Source: an uncultured Actinomycetes bacterium (GTDB lineage Bacteria > Actinomycetota > Thermoleophilia > Solirubrobacterales > 70-9). Taken from it: 19,329 nucleotides of DNA. A model generated the notes under the pieces. That model did no database searches and had not been told where the DNA came from. It was given only the letters and a program-made list of their open reading frames with translations. This document shows, in pieces, positions 12,811 through 19,329 of this stretch; the stretch's first letter is position 1; every line of letters begins with the position of its first letter. A program made the translations under genes and the position numbers. The stretch covers positions 1 through 19,329 of the forward strand of contig CAMPIP010000024.1 of NCBI GenBank assembly GCA_946886425.1, in the 5' to 3' direction.

Positions 12811-13792
12811 GGACCGCGAGGCTAGCCGAGTAGTTCTGGATCCGGTAGCTGCTGGTGCTGCCGAAGTCCTGGTAGTAGACGAGCATCTTCGTGCGCGGGT
12901 GCTTGCCGACCCAGGCGAAGAGCTTGCTGACGAAGGACGGGTCGTCGCCGGCTTCGACGCCCCACTCGGTCAGCGCGAAAGGCTTTTTCTTGGCGTAGCG
13001 GTTGTAGAGGCTGGTCAGGGCGCCCCATTCGGGATAGGAGGCATAGAAGTCCGTGCCGGCCCAGTCGACCCACTTCGAGCCTGGCCAGTAGTGGCGCGGG
13101 CGGTTGTGCGGGACGGTCGGCGAGCCGGCCGGGAGCGGACTCCAAACGATCGCGATCGGCGCCTTCGGGAGGCCGCCGACGGTCGCGTTCAGCGGCGGCA
13201 GGCCGGCTTGGGCAAGTCGTTTGTCGATCGCCTTCGCCTTGCCGCCGCCGTGGACGATCACGTAGATGCGGCGGAAGGCGAGCTTGTACCAGCGCGGCCG
13301 GTGGGCGGCGTCGCGGAGGCTGCCGTCGCACTCGTAGGAGGCGTAGACGTTGAGGCAGCGGTTGGGCTCGCCGAGCGGCCGCACGTAGGCCTTCATCTCC
13401 TTCTCGGCGAAAAGCCGGTTGAGCCGGATCAGGTAGCCGTCGCCTTCGCCCTTGGCGATCCCGCGCGGGCTGATCAGCTCGTGGCCGTCGTTGTTGTCGG
13501 CGGTGGTGATGTGGAGCACCGGGCGGGCGCGGGCGGTCTGCCAGCGGCGGATCGAGTCCGGGAAGTCGCTCCCCCAGGTCCGGAAGCTCTGGATCAGCGC
13601 CGGGTGCTTGTCGGTGGCGGTGCTGAAGGCCCCGAAATCGGCCGGATCGCCGGTGTCGGAGACCCCGAACCAGACCTTCTTGCCGCGCGGTTCGAGTGGG
13701 CCGGGGGTGAAGGCGAGGGCGGGCGTCGCGAAGAGCACTCCGAGGATCGCGAGCGCGCAGGCGACGGCCACCGGCTTCCGAGCCGGGCTCAT
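12716..13792 (-). CDS. Secreted glycoside hydrolase, GH26-like TIM barrel
   Basis: 358 aa from the ATG at 13792, which places a clean signal peptide at the N-terminus (MSPARKPVAVACALAILGVL, cleavage near TPALA/F28); a TTG 14 codons upstream is less likely. The layout fits a clan GH-A barrel, closest to GH26 (mannanase/xylanase-type): VRPLGEPN with E142 as candidate acid/base, DWAGTDFYASYPEWG (about 243-257), and FALTEWGVE with E276 as candidate nucleophile. Cys146/Cys155 may form a disulfide. The enzyme probably acts on extracellular beta-linked polysaccharide; substrate not predictable. The C-terminus ends in a Pro-rich tail (PRLPPPPIGGVPAR). Its 3' end overlaps the convergent propeller gene by 95 nt. 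Similar secreted proteins in actinobacteria are often annotated only as hypothetical. Confidence 0.8.
   Translation of the reverse strand: MSPARKPVAVACALAILGVLFATPALAFTPGPLEPRGKKVWFGVSDTGDPADFGAFSTATDKHPALIQSFRTWGSDFPDSIRRWQTARARPVLHITTADNNDGHELISPRGIAKGEGDGYLIRLNRLFAEKEMKAYVRPLGEPNRCLNVYASYECDGSLRDAAHRPRWYKLAFRRIYVIVHGGGKAKAIDKRLAQAGLPPLNATVGGLPKAPIAIVWSPLPAGSPTVPHNRPRHYWPGSKWVDWAGTDFYASYPEWGALTSLYNRYAKKKPFALTEWGVEAGDDPSFVSKLFAWVGKHPRTKMLVYYQDFGSTSSYRIQNYSASLAVLKDRLHSGLFPSYAPDAPRLPPPPIGGVPAR
12732..12745. terminator. Palindrome inside the convergent gene overlap (possible bidirectional terminator)
   Basis: CCACCGATCGGTGG is a perfect 14-nt palindrome, flanked by further C and G runs, within the 95-nt overlap of the propeller and glycoside hydrolase genes. 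It could stall transcription from both sides. It lacks a U-tract, and it codes for Pro/Ile/Gly in the hydrolase tail, so a coding origin is also possible. Confidence 0.3.
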
Positions 13793-13855
13793 CGATGGTG
13801 CGTGAGGTTGGCCTGCATACAAGCGGGTAAGCAAATGGATCGAAAGGCCTAACCA

Positions 13856-13861
13856 AGGAGG
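13856..13861 (+). promoter_or_regulatory. Strong Shine-Dalgarno site
   Basis: AGGAGG within AAGGAGGAG lies 8 nt before the ATG at 13870. It is the only well-placed consensus ribosome-binding site in the window and suggests high expression of the Lys-rich protein. The 77-nt divergent gap (13793-13869) also holds the upstream region of the glycoside hydrolase gene; I see no convincing -35/-10 pair in it. Confidence 0.75.
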
Positions 13862-13869
13862 AGAAAGCG

Positions 13870-14418
13870 ATGGCTCAGGCCAAACAGAAATCGTCGCAGC
13901 AGGCGGCCCGAAAACGCCGTAAACCGAAAGCGACGAAAGCGAAATCCCAAAACGCGTCGACGCGCTCGCGGAGCAACTCGACGAAATCGAAATCCCGGCC
14001 GAAATCCCAGAGCAAACCGGCCGAGGTGGTCGGGGCGGTCGAGGAGAAGGCGAAGGTCGCCGAGGAGAAGGCCGTTGACGCCGGCAAGAGCGTTGGCCGC
14101 GCCGTGAAGAAGGCCCGGGTGCCGCTGCTGGCGGGCGGGGCGGTTATCGCCGGCGCCGCGGGGGGCGCGGCTCTGGCCTCGCGCCAATCGCACCGGCACC
14201 GCGGCCTCGCCAACGGCATCGCTCACGGCGTTCGCAAGATCGATGCCGACGACGTCGCCAGGGCGGCGAAGCGGGTCGGCGACGCGACCGCCCGGGCCGG
14301 CCAGTTCGCCGCTGACTTCCAGCGCGCCCGCGAGTCGTCCAACGGTGCAGGCAACGGCAACGGCAAGCACCGCTCGCCGATCGAGGTGGTCCTGCAAGGG
14401 CTGACCACGCGGCGCTAG
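13870..14418 (+). CDS. Lys/Ser/Arg-rich histone-H1-like protein
   Basis: 182 aa. Residues 1-50 are extremely basic (11 Lys, 6 Arg, 11 Ser, no acidic residue). About 51-82 is an amphipathic Ala/Glu/Lys helix (VVGAVEEKAKVAEEKAVDAG). About 86-107 is a hydrophobic Gly/Ala segment (VPLLAGGAVIAGAAGGAALA) that could cross or touch the membrane. About 118-155 is a second Ala-rich helix (KIDADDVARAAKRVGDATAR), then a Gly/Asn-rich linker and a short tail. The basic N-terminus would bind nucleic acid, as in bacterial H1/Hc1-like and nucleoid proteins, but with the hydrophobic segment it could tether DNA or RNA to the membrane instead. All 11 Lys codons in the first 50 residues are AAA, while the nine later ones are AAG. 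The strong Shine-Dalgarno site suggests abundant protein. It is convergent with recQ. Confidence 0.8.
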   Translation: MAQAKQKSSQQAARKRRKPKATKAKSQNASTRSRSNSTKSKSRPKSQSKPAEVVGAVEEKAKVAEEKAVDAGKSVGRAVKKARVPLLAGGAVIAGAAGGAALASRQSHRHRGLANGIAHGVRKIDADDVARAAKRVGDATARAGQFAADFQRARESSNGAGNGNGKHRSPIEVVLQGLTTRR

Positions 14419-14437
14419 CGACCGGAGGCAGCTCGGG

Positions 14438-14461
14438 GACGCGCCAGCGGGAGGGCGCGTC
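14438..14461. terminator. GC hairpin between convergent genes
   Basis: GACGCGCC (14438-14445) and GGCGCGTC (14454-14461) form a perfect 8-bp stem with an 8-nt loop. It lies 20 nt after the Lys-rich gene stop and 6 nt beyond the recQ stop, so it could terminate both. No U-tract follows on either strand. Confidence 0.55.
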
Positions 14462-14467
14462 GCTTGC

Positions 14468-16030
14468 TCAGGCGGCCTGCGCCAGCGGATGCTCGGCGAC
14501 GATCGCCAGCACCTCGTCGGCGAACTTGGCGATGAAGGCCGGGCCAACGCCGCTGATCGCCTGCAGGGCCGCCGCGTCGGCCGGGCGCACCGCGGCGATC
14601 GTCTGCAGGGTCCTGTTGCTGGCGACCGTGTAGGCGGGTTTGCCGTCGGCGGCGCGCAGGCGCCAGGCTTTCAGGGTCTCGAAGAGGGGCGCGTCGGCGG
14701 GGGAGAGGTCGGGCGGCGGCGCGGCCGAGCTGGCGCCGCGCGAGCGGGCCGGCTGGCGGACCGCGACCGTCTCCGGGTCGGGCAGCCAGGCGAGCTGGTC
14801 GCAGACGTCGCAGCAGCGCTCCACCGGCGCCCCCGCCTCGCTGTCGCCGAAGTGGTCGAGCAGCGAGCGGCGCCGGCAGTTGTCGGAGTAGATGAAGGCT
14901 TTGATCGCCTTGTAGTCGCGCCAGCCGCGCTCGTAGGCGATCGCCAGCTCGGGGTCGCCCTTGCGCTGTTCGTTGAAGCGCAGCAGGCGGCCGAGGTCGG
15001 CCTTCGTCGCCAGCAGCACCGCCCGCGCCGGCCGGCCGTCGCGTCCGCCGCGGCCGGCCTCCTGGTAGTAGGCCTCAACGCTGGTCGGGATCGTCGTGTG
15101 CCAGACCGAGCGCACGTCGGCTTTGTCGACGCCCATCCCGAAGGCGTTGGTGGCGACGATCACCTCGGTCTCGTCGGCCATGAAGCGGCGCTGAACCTCG
15201 CTGCGGCCCTCCGGGGTCATCCCGGCGTGGTAAGCGAGCGCCCGCAGCCCGGTACCGCGCAGAGTCTGGGCGAGTTCGTCGGTGTCGCGGCGGGTCCCGC
15301 AGTAGACGATCGCCGGCCGGTTGGCGGGGTCGGCAAGGCCGGTCTCCAGCAGCGCCAGGCGCCGCGCCATCGAGCCCTTGCCTTCCAGCGCCACCACGTC
15401 GAAGGAGAGGTTGGGACGGTCGAACCCGGAGCGCACCTGCAGCGGCGCCCGCATCTCGAAGCGGCGGACGATCTCCGCCGCCACCGCCTTGGTCGCCGTC
15501 GCCGTGCAGGCCATCACCGTCGGCCGGCCCAGCCGCTCGGCGATCTCCGGCAGCCGCAGGTAGTCGGGCCGGAAGTCGTGCCCCCACTCGGAGACGCAGT
15601 GCGCCTCGTCGACGGCCATCAGGTCGATCCGCCGCCGCGAGATCGCGTCGAGGAAGAATTCCGAGCCGAACCGCTCCGGCGAGCAGTAGACGATCCGGGC
15701 CTCACCGCCGCGCACCCGGCCCATTTCCCGGCGCGCCGTCTCCGCTTCCATCCCCGAGGCGATCATCGCCACCGGGTGCCCGGCGTTGGTCAGCCGCAGC
15801 CACTGGTCCCGCATCAGCGCGATCAGCGGCGAGACGACGATCGTCAGGTCCTCGGTCGCCAGGCCGGGCAGCTGGTAACAGAGGCTCTTGCCGCCGCCGG
15901 TCGGCATCACGATCAGCGAGTCGCGGCCCTCCAGGGCGGCGACGACGGCCTCGCGCTGCCCCGGCCGCCAGGCCTGGAAGCCGAGCTCCTCGAGAAGCGC
16001 GTCGGCCCTTGCTCCGGCGTCGGCGGTCAC
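14468..16030 (-). CDS. recQ: RecQ-family ATP-dependent 3'-5' DNA helicase
   Basis: 520 aa from a GTG at 16030. RecQ motifs are all present: motif 0 (GFQAWRPGQ, 17-25), Walker A (MPTGGGKS, K48), motif Ia ([12 protein letters not shown]), DEAH box (D141-H144) followed by the aromatic-rich loop [13 protein letters not shown], motif III (ACTATATK), motif V ([11 protein letters not shown]) and motif VI ([12 protein letters not shown]). The zinc-binding segment starts at C385 and ends with CCDVC (406-410); relative to E. coli RecQ one Cys is shifted by two positions. A Pro/Ala linker then leads straight to an HRDC domain (about 447-515). The winged-helix RQC domain found between them in E. coli RecQ (609 aa) is not recognisable. 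It acts in recombination repair and fork processing. A TAGCCT box lies just upstream, so it may be transcribed apart from zwf. Confidence 0.95.
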   Translation of the reverse strand: MTADAGARADALLEELGFQAWRPGQREAVVAALEGRDSLIVMPTGGGKSLCYQLPGLATEDLTIVVSPLIALMRDQWLRLTNAGHPVAMIASGMEAETARREMGRVRGGEARIVYCSPERFGSEFFLDAISRRRIDLMAVDEAHCVSEWGHDFRPDYLRLPEIAERLGRPTVMACTATATKAVAAEIVRRFEMRAPLQVRSGFDRPNLSFDVVALEGKGSMARRLALLETGLADPANRPAIVYCGTRRDTDELAQTLRGTGLRALAYHAGMTPEGRSEVQRRFMADETEVIVATNAFGMGVDKADVRSVWHTTIPTSVEAYYQEAGRGGRDGRPARAVLLATKADLGRLLRFNEQRKGDPELAIAYERGWRDYKAIKAFIYSDNCRRRSLLDHFGDSEAGAPVERCCDVCDQLAWLPDPETVAVRQPARSRGASSAAPPPDLSPADAPLFETLKAWRLRAADGKPAYTVASNRTLQTIAAVRPADAAALQAISGVGPAFIAKFADEVLAIVAEHPLAQAA

Positions 16031-16036
16031 CCGCCC

Positions 16037-16042
16037 AGGCTA
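16037..16042 (-). promoter_or_regulatory. -10-like box before recQ
   Basis: TAGCCT on the minus strand (16042-16037), preceded by CA, ends 6 nt before the GTG start, within the 56-nt gap after zwf. No -35 match is visible. A transcript from it would be essentially leaderless. Confidence 0.35.
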
Positions 16043-16086
16043 TGGGGCGACCCGGCGGCCGGTCGCGATCGTCCCGGAGTTTCGGG

Positions 16087-17514
16087 TTAAAAGCCGAGCA
16101 CGTCGCTGCCGGCCGGCTCCGGAAGCCACGGCTCCGACCACTGGGTGATGCCCCGGGTCAGCTCGCCCGCCTCCTTCGGCCCCCAGGTCCCGGGCTCGTA
16201 TGTGTGCACCGGGCCCGGTTCGTCCAGCAGCGGCTGGACCACGCGCCAGGTCTCTTCGACGGTGTCCTGGCGGGTGAAGAGCTGGTGGCGGCCGGCGATC
16301 GCGTCGCCGAGCAGGCGCTCGTAGGGCTCGGGGTCCTCGCCCGGGGTCTTCTCGAAGAGCACCTCGAGGTCGGCGGGCTCGAAGGCCTCCTCGCCGGCCT
16401 TCTTGGCGTAGAGGCGCATCCGCGAGCCCGGCTCCGGCTCGATCCGCACCGTCATCTTGTTCGGTTCCGGGGTGCGGCCGTGTCCGATCCCCAGCTGCGG
16501 CGGCCGCTTGAAGACGACCGTCACCTCGCTCGCCTTGGCGGGCATGCGCTTGCCGGCGCGGATGAAGAAGGGGACGCCGCTCCAGCGCCAGTTGTCGACC
16601 TCGAGCTCGACCGCGGCGAAGGTCTCGGTGGTCGAGTCCGGGGCGACGTCCTTGACGTCGAGGTAGCCCTCGTACTGGCCGCGCACGTAGCGCTTCGGGT
16701 CGGCCGCCCGCATAGCTTTGAAGAATTCGAGCTTCTTGTCGCGGATCGAGTCGTGGTGGTTGCCGGTCGGCGGTCCCATCCCGACCAGGGCCAGCACCTG
16801 CAGGGCGTGGTTCTGGATCACGTCCCGCATCGCCCCGACCGCGTCGTAGAAGCGGCCGCGGTCGTCGACCCCGAAGTCCTCGGCGATCGTCATCTGCACG
16901 TGGGAGACGTGCTCGCGGTTCCAGACCGGCTCCAGCAGCGAGTTGACGAAGCGCAGGTAGGTGATGTCCATCACCGGCTCCTTGCCGAGGTAATGGTCGA
17001 TGCGGAGGATCTGGTCCTCGCGCAGCACGTCGCAGAGTTCGCGGTTGAGGGCGCGGGCCGATTCGAGGTCGTGACCGAACGGCTTCTCGATCACCACGTG
17101 GGCGTTGGCGGTGAGTCCGGCGTCGGCGAGGCCGTGGACGACGGTGGCGAACAGCGAGGGCGGGATCTCCAGGTAGAAGACCGGGTGCTTGACGCCCTCG
17201 ATCGCCTCGCCGAGGCGCTTGAACGTGTCGGCATCGGCATAGTCGCCCTGCACGTAGGAGATCCGCTTCAGCAGGCGCTCGATCACCGCTTCGTCGACCT
17301 CGGCGACGGTCGAGGCAATCGCCTCGCGGCCGTGGTCGCGCAGCTGCTCGACCGTCCAGTCGTCGATCGCGACGCCGACGATCGGGGATTCGAGCTTGCC
17401 GCCGGCCTCGAGCCGGTAGAGCGCCCGGAAGGTCATTTTCTTCGCCAGATCGCCGGTGATCCCGAAGATGACGAGGGTGTCCGCCGCGGTCTCGGTGTGA
17501 TCGCTTCCGCCCAT
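16087..17514 (-). CDS. zwf: Glucose-6-phosphate 1-dehydrogenase
   Basis: 475 aa; ATG at 17514, TAA at 16089-16087. Oxidises glucose 6-phosphate to 6-phosphogluconolactone with NAD(P)+, the entry step of the oxidative pentose phosphate pathway. The N-terminal Rossmann motif is [10 protein letters not shown] (17-26). EKPFGHDL follows at about 138. The active-site signature RIDHYLGKE is at 171-179 (D173, H174, K178), and the catalytic base candidate is H236 in [10 protein letters not shown]. Length and motif order match the family. It is divergent from gnd and pgl, which encode the next two enzymes. A TAGCCT box ends 9 nt before the start, with no Shine-Dalgarno site. Confidence 0.97.
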   Translation of the reverse strand: MGGSDHTETAADTLVIFGITGDLAKKMTFRALYRLEAGGKLESPIVGVAIDDWTVEQLRDHGREAIASTVAEVDEAVIERLLKRISYVQGDYADADTFKRLGEAIEGVKHPVFYLEIPPSLFATVVHGLADAGLTANAHVVIEKPFGHDLESARALNRELCDVLREDQILRIDHYLGKEPVMDITYLRFVNSLLEPVWNREHVSHVQMTIAEDFGVDDRGRFYDAVGAMRDVIQNHALQVLALVGMGPPTGNHHDSIRDKKLEFFKAMRAADPKRYVRGQYEGYLDVKDVAPDSTTETFAAVELEVDNWRWSGVPFFIRAGKRMPAKASEVTVVFKRPPQLGIGHGRTPEPNKMTVRIEPEPGSRMRLYAKKAGEEAFEPADLEVLFEKTPGEDPEPYERLLGDAIAGRHQLFTRQDTVEETWRVVQPLLDEPGPVHTYEPGTWGPKEAGELTRGITQWSEPWLPEPAGSDVLGF

Positions 17515-17523
17515 GCGTCCGCC

Positions 17524-17529
17524 AGGCTA
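17524..17529 (-). promoter_or_regulatory. -10-like box of zwf
   Basis: TAGCCT on the minus strand (17529-17524) ends 9 nt before the zwf ATG. Seventeen nt further upstream is GTTCGT, a poor -35 match. It lies only 10 bp from the -10-like box of gnd on the other strand. Confidence 0.4.
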
Positions 17530-17539
17530 CCCCAGCACG

Positions 17540-17545
17540 TAGGAT
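17540..17545 (+). promoter_or_regulatory. -10-like box of gnd
   Basis: TAGGAT ends 8 nt before the gnd ATG at 17554. No -35 match is visible; the expected -35 position falls around the zwf start codon. A transcript from it would have almost no leader. Confidence 0.4.
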
Positions 17546-17553
17546 CACGAACC

Positions 17554-18570
17554 ATGCAACTGGGACTTGTGGGACTCGGGCGGATGGGCGCCAACATGGC
17601 GCGGAGGCTGATGCGCGACGGTCATGAGATCGTCGCCTTCGACGTCAACCCCGAGGCGGTGAAGACCCTGGAGGGGGAGGGCGCGACCGGCGCCTCCTCG
17701 CTGGCCGACCTGGCCGCGAAGTTGAGCGCGCCGCGAACCGTCTGGGTGATGGTGCCGGCCGGAGAGATCACCGAGCAGACGGTCAAGGACGTGGCGGCGG
17801 AGCTCGAGCCGGGCGACGCGATCGTCGACGGCGGCAACTCCTACTACCACGACGACATCCGCCGGGCGGCGCTGCTGCGCGAGCAGGGAATCGACTTCGT
17901 CGACTGCGGGACCAGCGGCGGCGTCTGGGGCCTCGAGCGCGGCTACTGCCTGATGATCGGCGGCCCCGACGGGGCGGTCGAGCGGCTCGACCCGATCTTC
18001 GCCTCGCTGGCGCCGGGCGTCGCCTCCGCGGAGCGCACGCCGGGGCGCGAGGGCGATCCCTCGCCGTCGGAGAACGGCTACCTGCACTGCGGCCCGAACG
18101 GGGCCGGCCACTTCGTGAAGATGGTCCACAACGGGATCGAGTACGGGATCATGGCCGCCTACGCCGAGGGCCTGAACATCCTCGAGAACGCCGACGCCGG
18201 CAAGGTCAAGCGCGAGGCCGACGCCGAGACGGCGCCGATGGAGCAGCCCGAGTACTACCAGTACGACCTCGACATCCCGGAGATCGCCGAGGTCTGGCGA
18301 CGGGGCAGCGTTGTCGGCTCCTGGCTTCTAGACCTGACCGCTGCGGCGCTGCAGGAATCTCCCGACCTGGCCGACTTCGCCGGCCGCGTTTCCGACTCCG
18401 GCGAGGGTCGCTGGACGTCGATCGCGGCGATCGACGAGGGCGTCCCGGCCCCGGTCCTCACCGCCGCCCTCTACGAGCGCTTCTCTTCGCGCGGCCTCGG
18501 CGACTTCGGCGACAAAGTCCTGTCGGCGATGCGCAAACAGTTCGGCGGCCACGACGAGAAGTCGAGCTAG
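17554..18570 (+). CDS. gnd: 6-phosphogluconate dehydrogenase, decarboxylating, short (YqeC-like) form
   Basis: 338 aa. Converts 6-phosphogluconate to ribulose 5-phosphate and CO2 with reduction of NAD(P)+. The nucleotide-binding motif GLGRMG is at residues 7-12; [10 protein letters not shown] and [19 protein letters not shown] are substrate-site signatures; [16 protein letters not shown] contains the catalytic K189 and substrate-binding N193. At 338 residues it is the short Gram-positive/actinobacterial type, lacking much of the helical C-terminus of the 468-residue E. coli enzyme; short forms are often NAD-preferring, and Asp at the end of the second strand (AFDVNPE) agrees with NAD rather than NADP. 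The pgl gene starts 9 nt after its stop, so they form an operon. Confidence 0.96.
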   Translation: MQLGLVGLGRMGANMARRLMRDGHEIVAFDVNPEAVKTLEGEGATGASSLADLAAKLSAPRTVWVMVPAGEITEQTVKDVAAELEPGDAIVDGGNSYYHDDIRRAALLREQGIDFVDCGTSGGVWGLERGYCLMIGGPDGAVERLDPIFASLAPGVASAERTPGREGDPSPSENGYLHCGPNGAGHFVKMVHNGIEYGIMAAYAEGLNILENADAGKVKREADAETAPMEQPEYYQYDLDIPEIAEVWRRGSVVGSWLLDLTAAALQESPDLADFAGRVSDSGEGRWTSIAAIDEGVPAPVLTAALYERFSSRGLGDFGDKVLSAMRKQFGGHDEKSS

Positions 18571-18579
18571 GGCGGGAAC

Positions 18580-19248
18580 GTGGCGCCCCGGCTGGAGGTG
18601 GTCGCTGACGAGCGCGCGGCGGCGCGCCGGGCCGCCGAGCTGATCGCCGCTGCCGGCCGCGAGGCGGCCGCGGCGCGCGGGCCCTTCGGCTTCGCGATGA
18701 GCGGGGGCCGCTCGCCGTGGGCGATGCTGGCGATCCTCGGCGAGCTCGAGGAGATGCCCTGGGAGGCGACCGAGCTGTTCCAGGTCGACGAGCGGATCGC
18801 CTCGCCCGGCAGCGAGGACCGCAACCTCACCCACATGGTGCTTGGCCTCTCGATGGACCACCAGTCGACCCTGCGGCCGATGCCGGTCACCCAGCGCGAC
18901 CTCGAGGCCGCCGCCCGCGACTATGAAACCTCGCTGCCGGAGCGCCTCGACCTCGTCCACCTCGGCCTCGGCCCCGACGGCCACGCCGCCTCCCTGGTCC
19001 CCGGCGACCCGGTCCTCGAGGTAAGCGACCGCCGCGTCGCGATCACCGAGACCGCCTACCAGGGCCACCACCGGATGACCCTCACCTACCCGGCGATCGA
19101 CGACGCCCGCCAGGTCCTCTGGCTGGTCACCGGCGCCGAGAAGCGCGACGCCCTCGCCAAGCTTCTCGCCGGCGACGAATCGATCCCCGCCGGCCGCGTG
19201 AAGAACGAGGCGATGACGATCGTCGCCGACGAAGCCGCCGCCGGCTAG
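18580..19248 (+). CDS. pgl: 6-phosphogluconolactonase
   Basis: 222 aa from a GTG at 18580, 9 nt after the gnd stop. Hydrolyses 6-phosphogluconolactone to 6-phosphogluconate, linking the zwf and gnd products. It is of the DevB/SugarP_isomerase type: SGGRSP (41-46) binds phosphate, FQVDER (67-72) matches the family's Asp-Glu-Arg strand, and LGLGPDGHAASL (128-139) carries the catalytic His (H135). The C-terminal RVKNEAMTIVADEAAAG is also family-like. The length fits the family. It overlaps nothing on its 3' side; the next gene is convergent. Confidence 0.94.
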   Translation: MAPRLEVVADERAAARRAAELIAAAGREAAAARGPFGFAMSGGRSPWAMLAILGELEEMPWEATELFQVDERIASPGSEDRNLTHMVLGLSMDHQSTLRPMPVTQRDLEAAARDYETSLPERLDLVHLGLGPDGHAASLVPGDPVLEVSDRRVAITETAYQGHHRMTLTYPAIDDARQVLWLVTGAEKRDALAKLLAGDESIPAGRVKNEAMTIVADEAAAG

Positions 19249-19286
19249 CGCCGCTGCCGATTGCCTCGGGCGACGGGGACCGCGGC

Positions 19287-19329
19287 TCAGAGGCCGAGCT
19301 GGGACTTGAGTTCGGCGAGCTTGGTGTGG
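19287..19329 (-). CDS. C-terminal end of an unidentified protein (partial)
   Basis: The frame reads HTKLAELKSQLGL and stops with TGA at 19289-19287; the rest lies beyond the right edge. Only 13 codons are visible, in a lightly charged helical pattern with typical G/C third positions. It converges on pgl with a 38-nt gap in which I see no terminator hairpin. No function can be assigned. Confidence 0.5.
   Translation of the reverse strand, partial: HTKLAELKSQLGL

Noticed and set aside
13793..13834. TTG start for the glycoside hydrolase
   Set aside because: The ATG at 13792 gives a standard signal peptide; the extension puts 14 polar residues in front of it.
12794..13852. Plus-strand open frame over the glycoside hydrolase
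   Set aside because: Val/Asp/Arg-rich shadow; the minus strand has a signal peptide and catalytic-type motifs.
16073..16086. Possible terminator after zwf (CCCG/CGGG)
   Set aside because: Only a 4-bp stem with a 6-nt loop and no U-tract.
14489..17553. Plus-strand open frames across recQ and zwf, one joining in frame with gnd
   Set aside because: They are antisense to two enzymes with complete motifs; gnd starts with its Rossmann motif at the ATG at 17554.
1..19329. tRNA, rRNA, CRISPR array, insertion sequence, prophage or defence genes
   Set aside because: No cloverleaf, spaced direct repeats, transposase, integrase or phage-type protein could be found by reading both strands; the only repeats are the palindromes described.

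Overview
The window is very GC-rich chromosomal DNA with strong G/C bias at third codon positions and long antisense shadow frames. Gene content (a short Gram-positive-type 6-phosphogluconate dehydrogenase, two DHA2 drug-efflux-type transporters, few Shine-Dalgarno sites) points to a high-GC actinomycete-like bacterium. Thermoleophilia/Solirubrobacterales is a plausible but unproven placement. I see no rRNA, tRNA, insertion sequence, phage gene or CRISPR array.

Left block (1-8578, all minus strand): a five-gene run with gaps of 5-19 nt encodes a DHA2 transporter, a secreted Vps62-like protein fused to a membrane domain, a small metallophosphoesterase, a second DHA2 transporter and a cupin. 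After a 65-nt gap with its own promoter comes a large membrane-anchored TPR protein that runs off the left edge. It carries a clear internal duplication with paired cysteines.

Middle block (8579-12810, plus strand): a 57-aa two-helix membrane protein, then a 378-nt gene-poor gap, then a six-helix membrane protein, an MBL-fold hydrolase, an SRPBCC protein and a membrane-anchored PQQ-type beta-propeller. The gap holds the most unusual sequence here: a roughly 170-nt multi-branched, RNA-like palindrome (8809-8977) and a second 44-nt palindrome (9022-9065). The propeller gene overlaps tail-to-tail with a secreted GH26-like glycoside hydrolase gene on the minus strand.

Right block (13793-19329): a Lys/Ser/Arg-rich, histone-H1-like protein with the only strong Shine-Dalgarno site in the window; a RecQ helicase without a recognisable winged-helix domain; and the complete oxidative pentose phosphate pathway. 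In that pathway zwf (minus) is divergent from gnd-pgl (plus) across only 39 bp. A 13-codon tail of another minus-strand gene enters from the right edge.

A recurring feature is a TANNNT (-10-like) hexamer ending 6-10 nt before the start codon of seven separate genes, usually with no Shine-Dalgarno site. This suggests that leaderless or nearly leaderless transcripts are the norm in this region.
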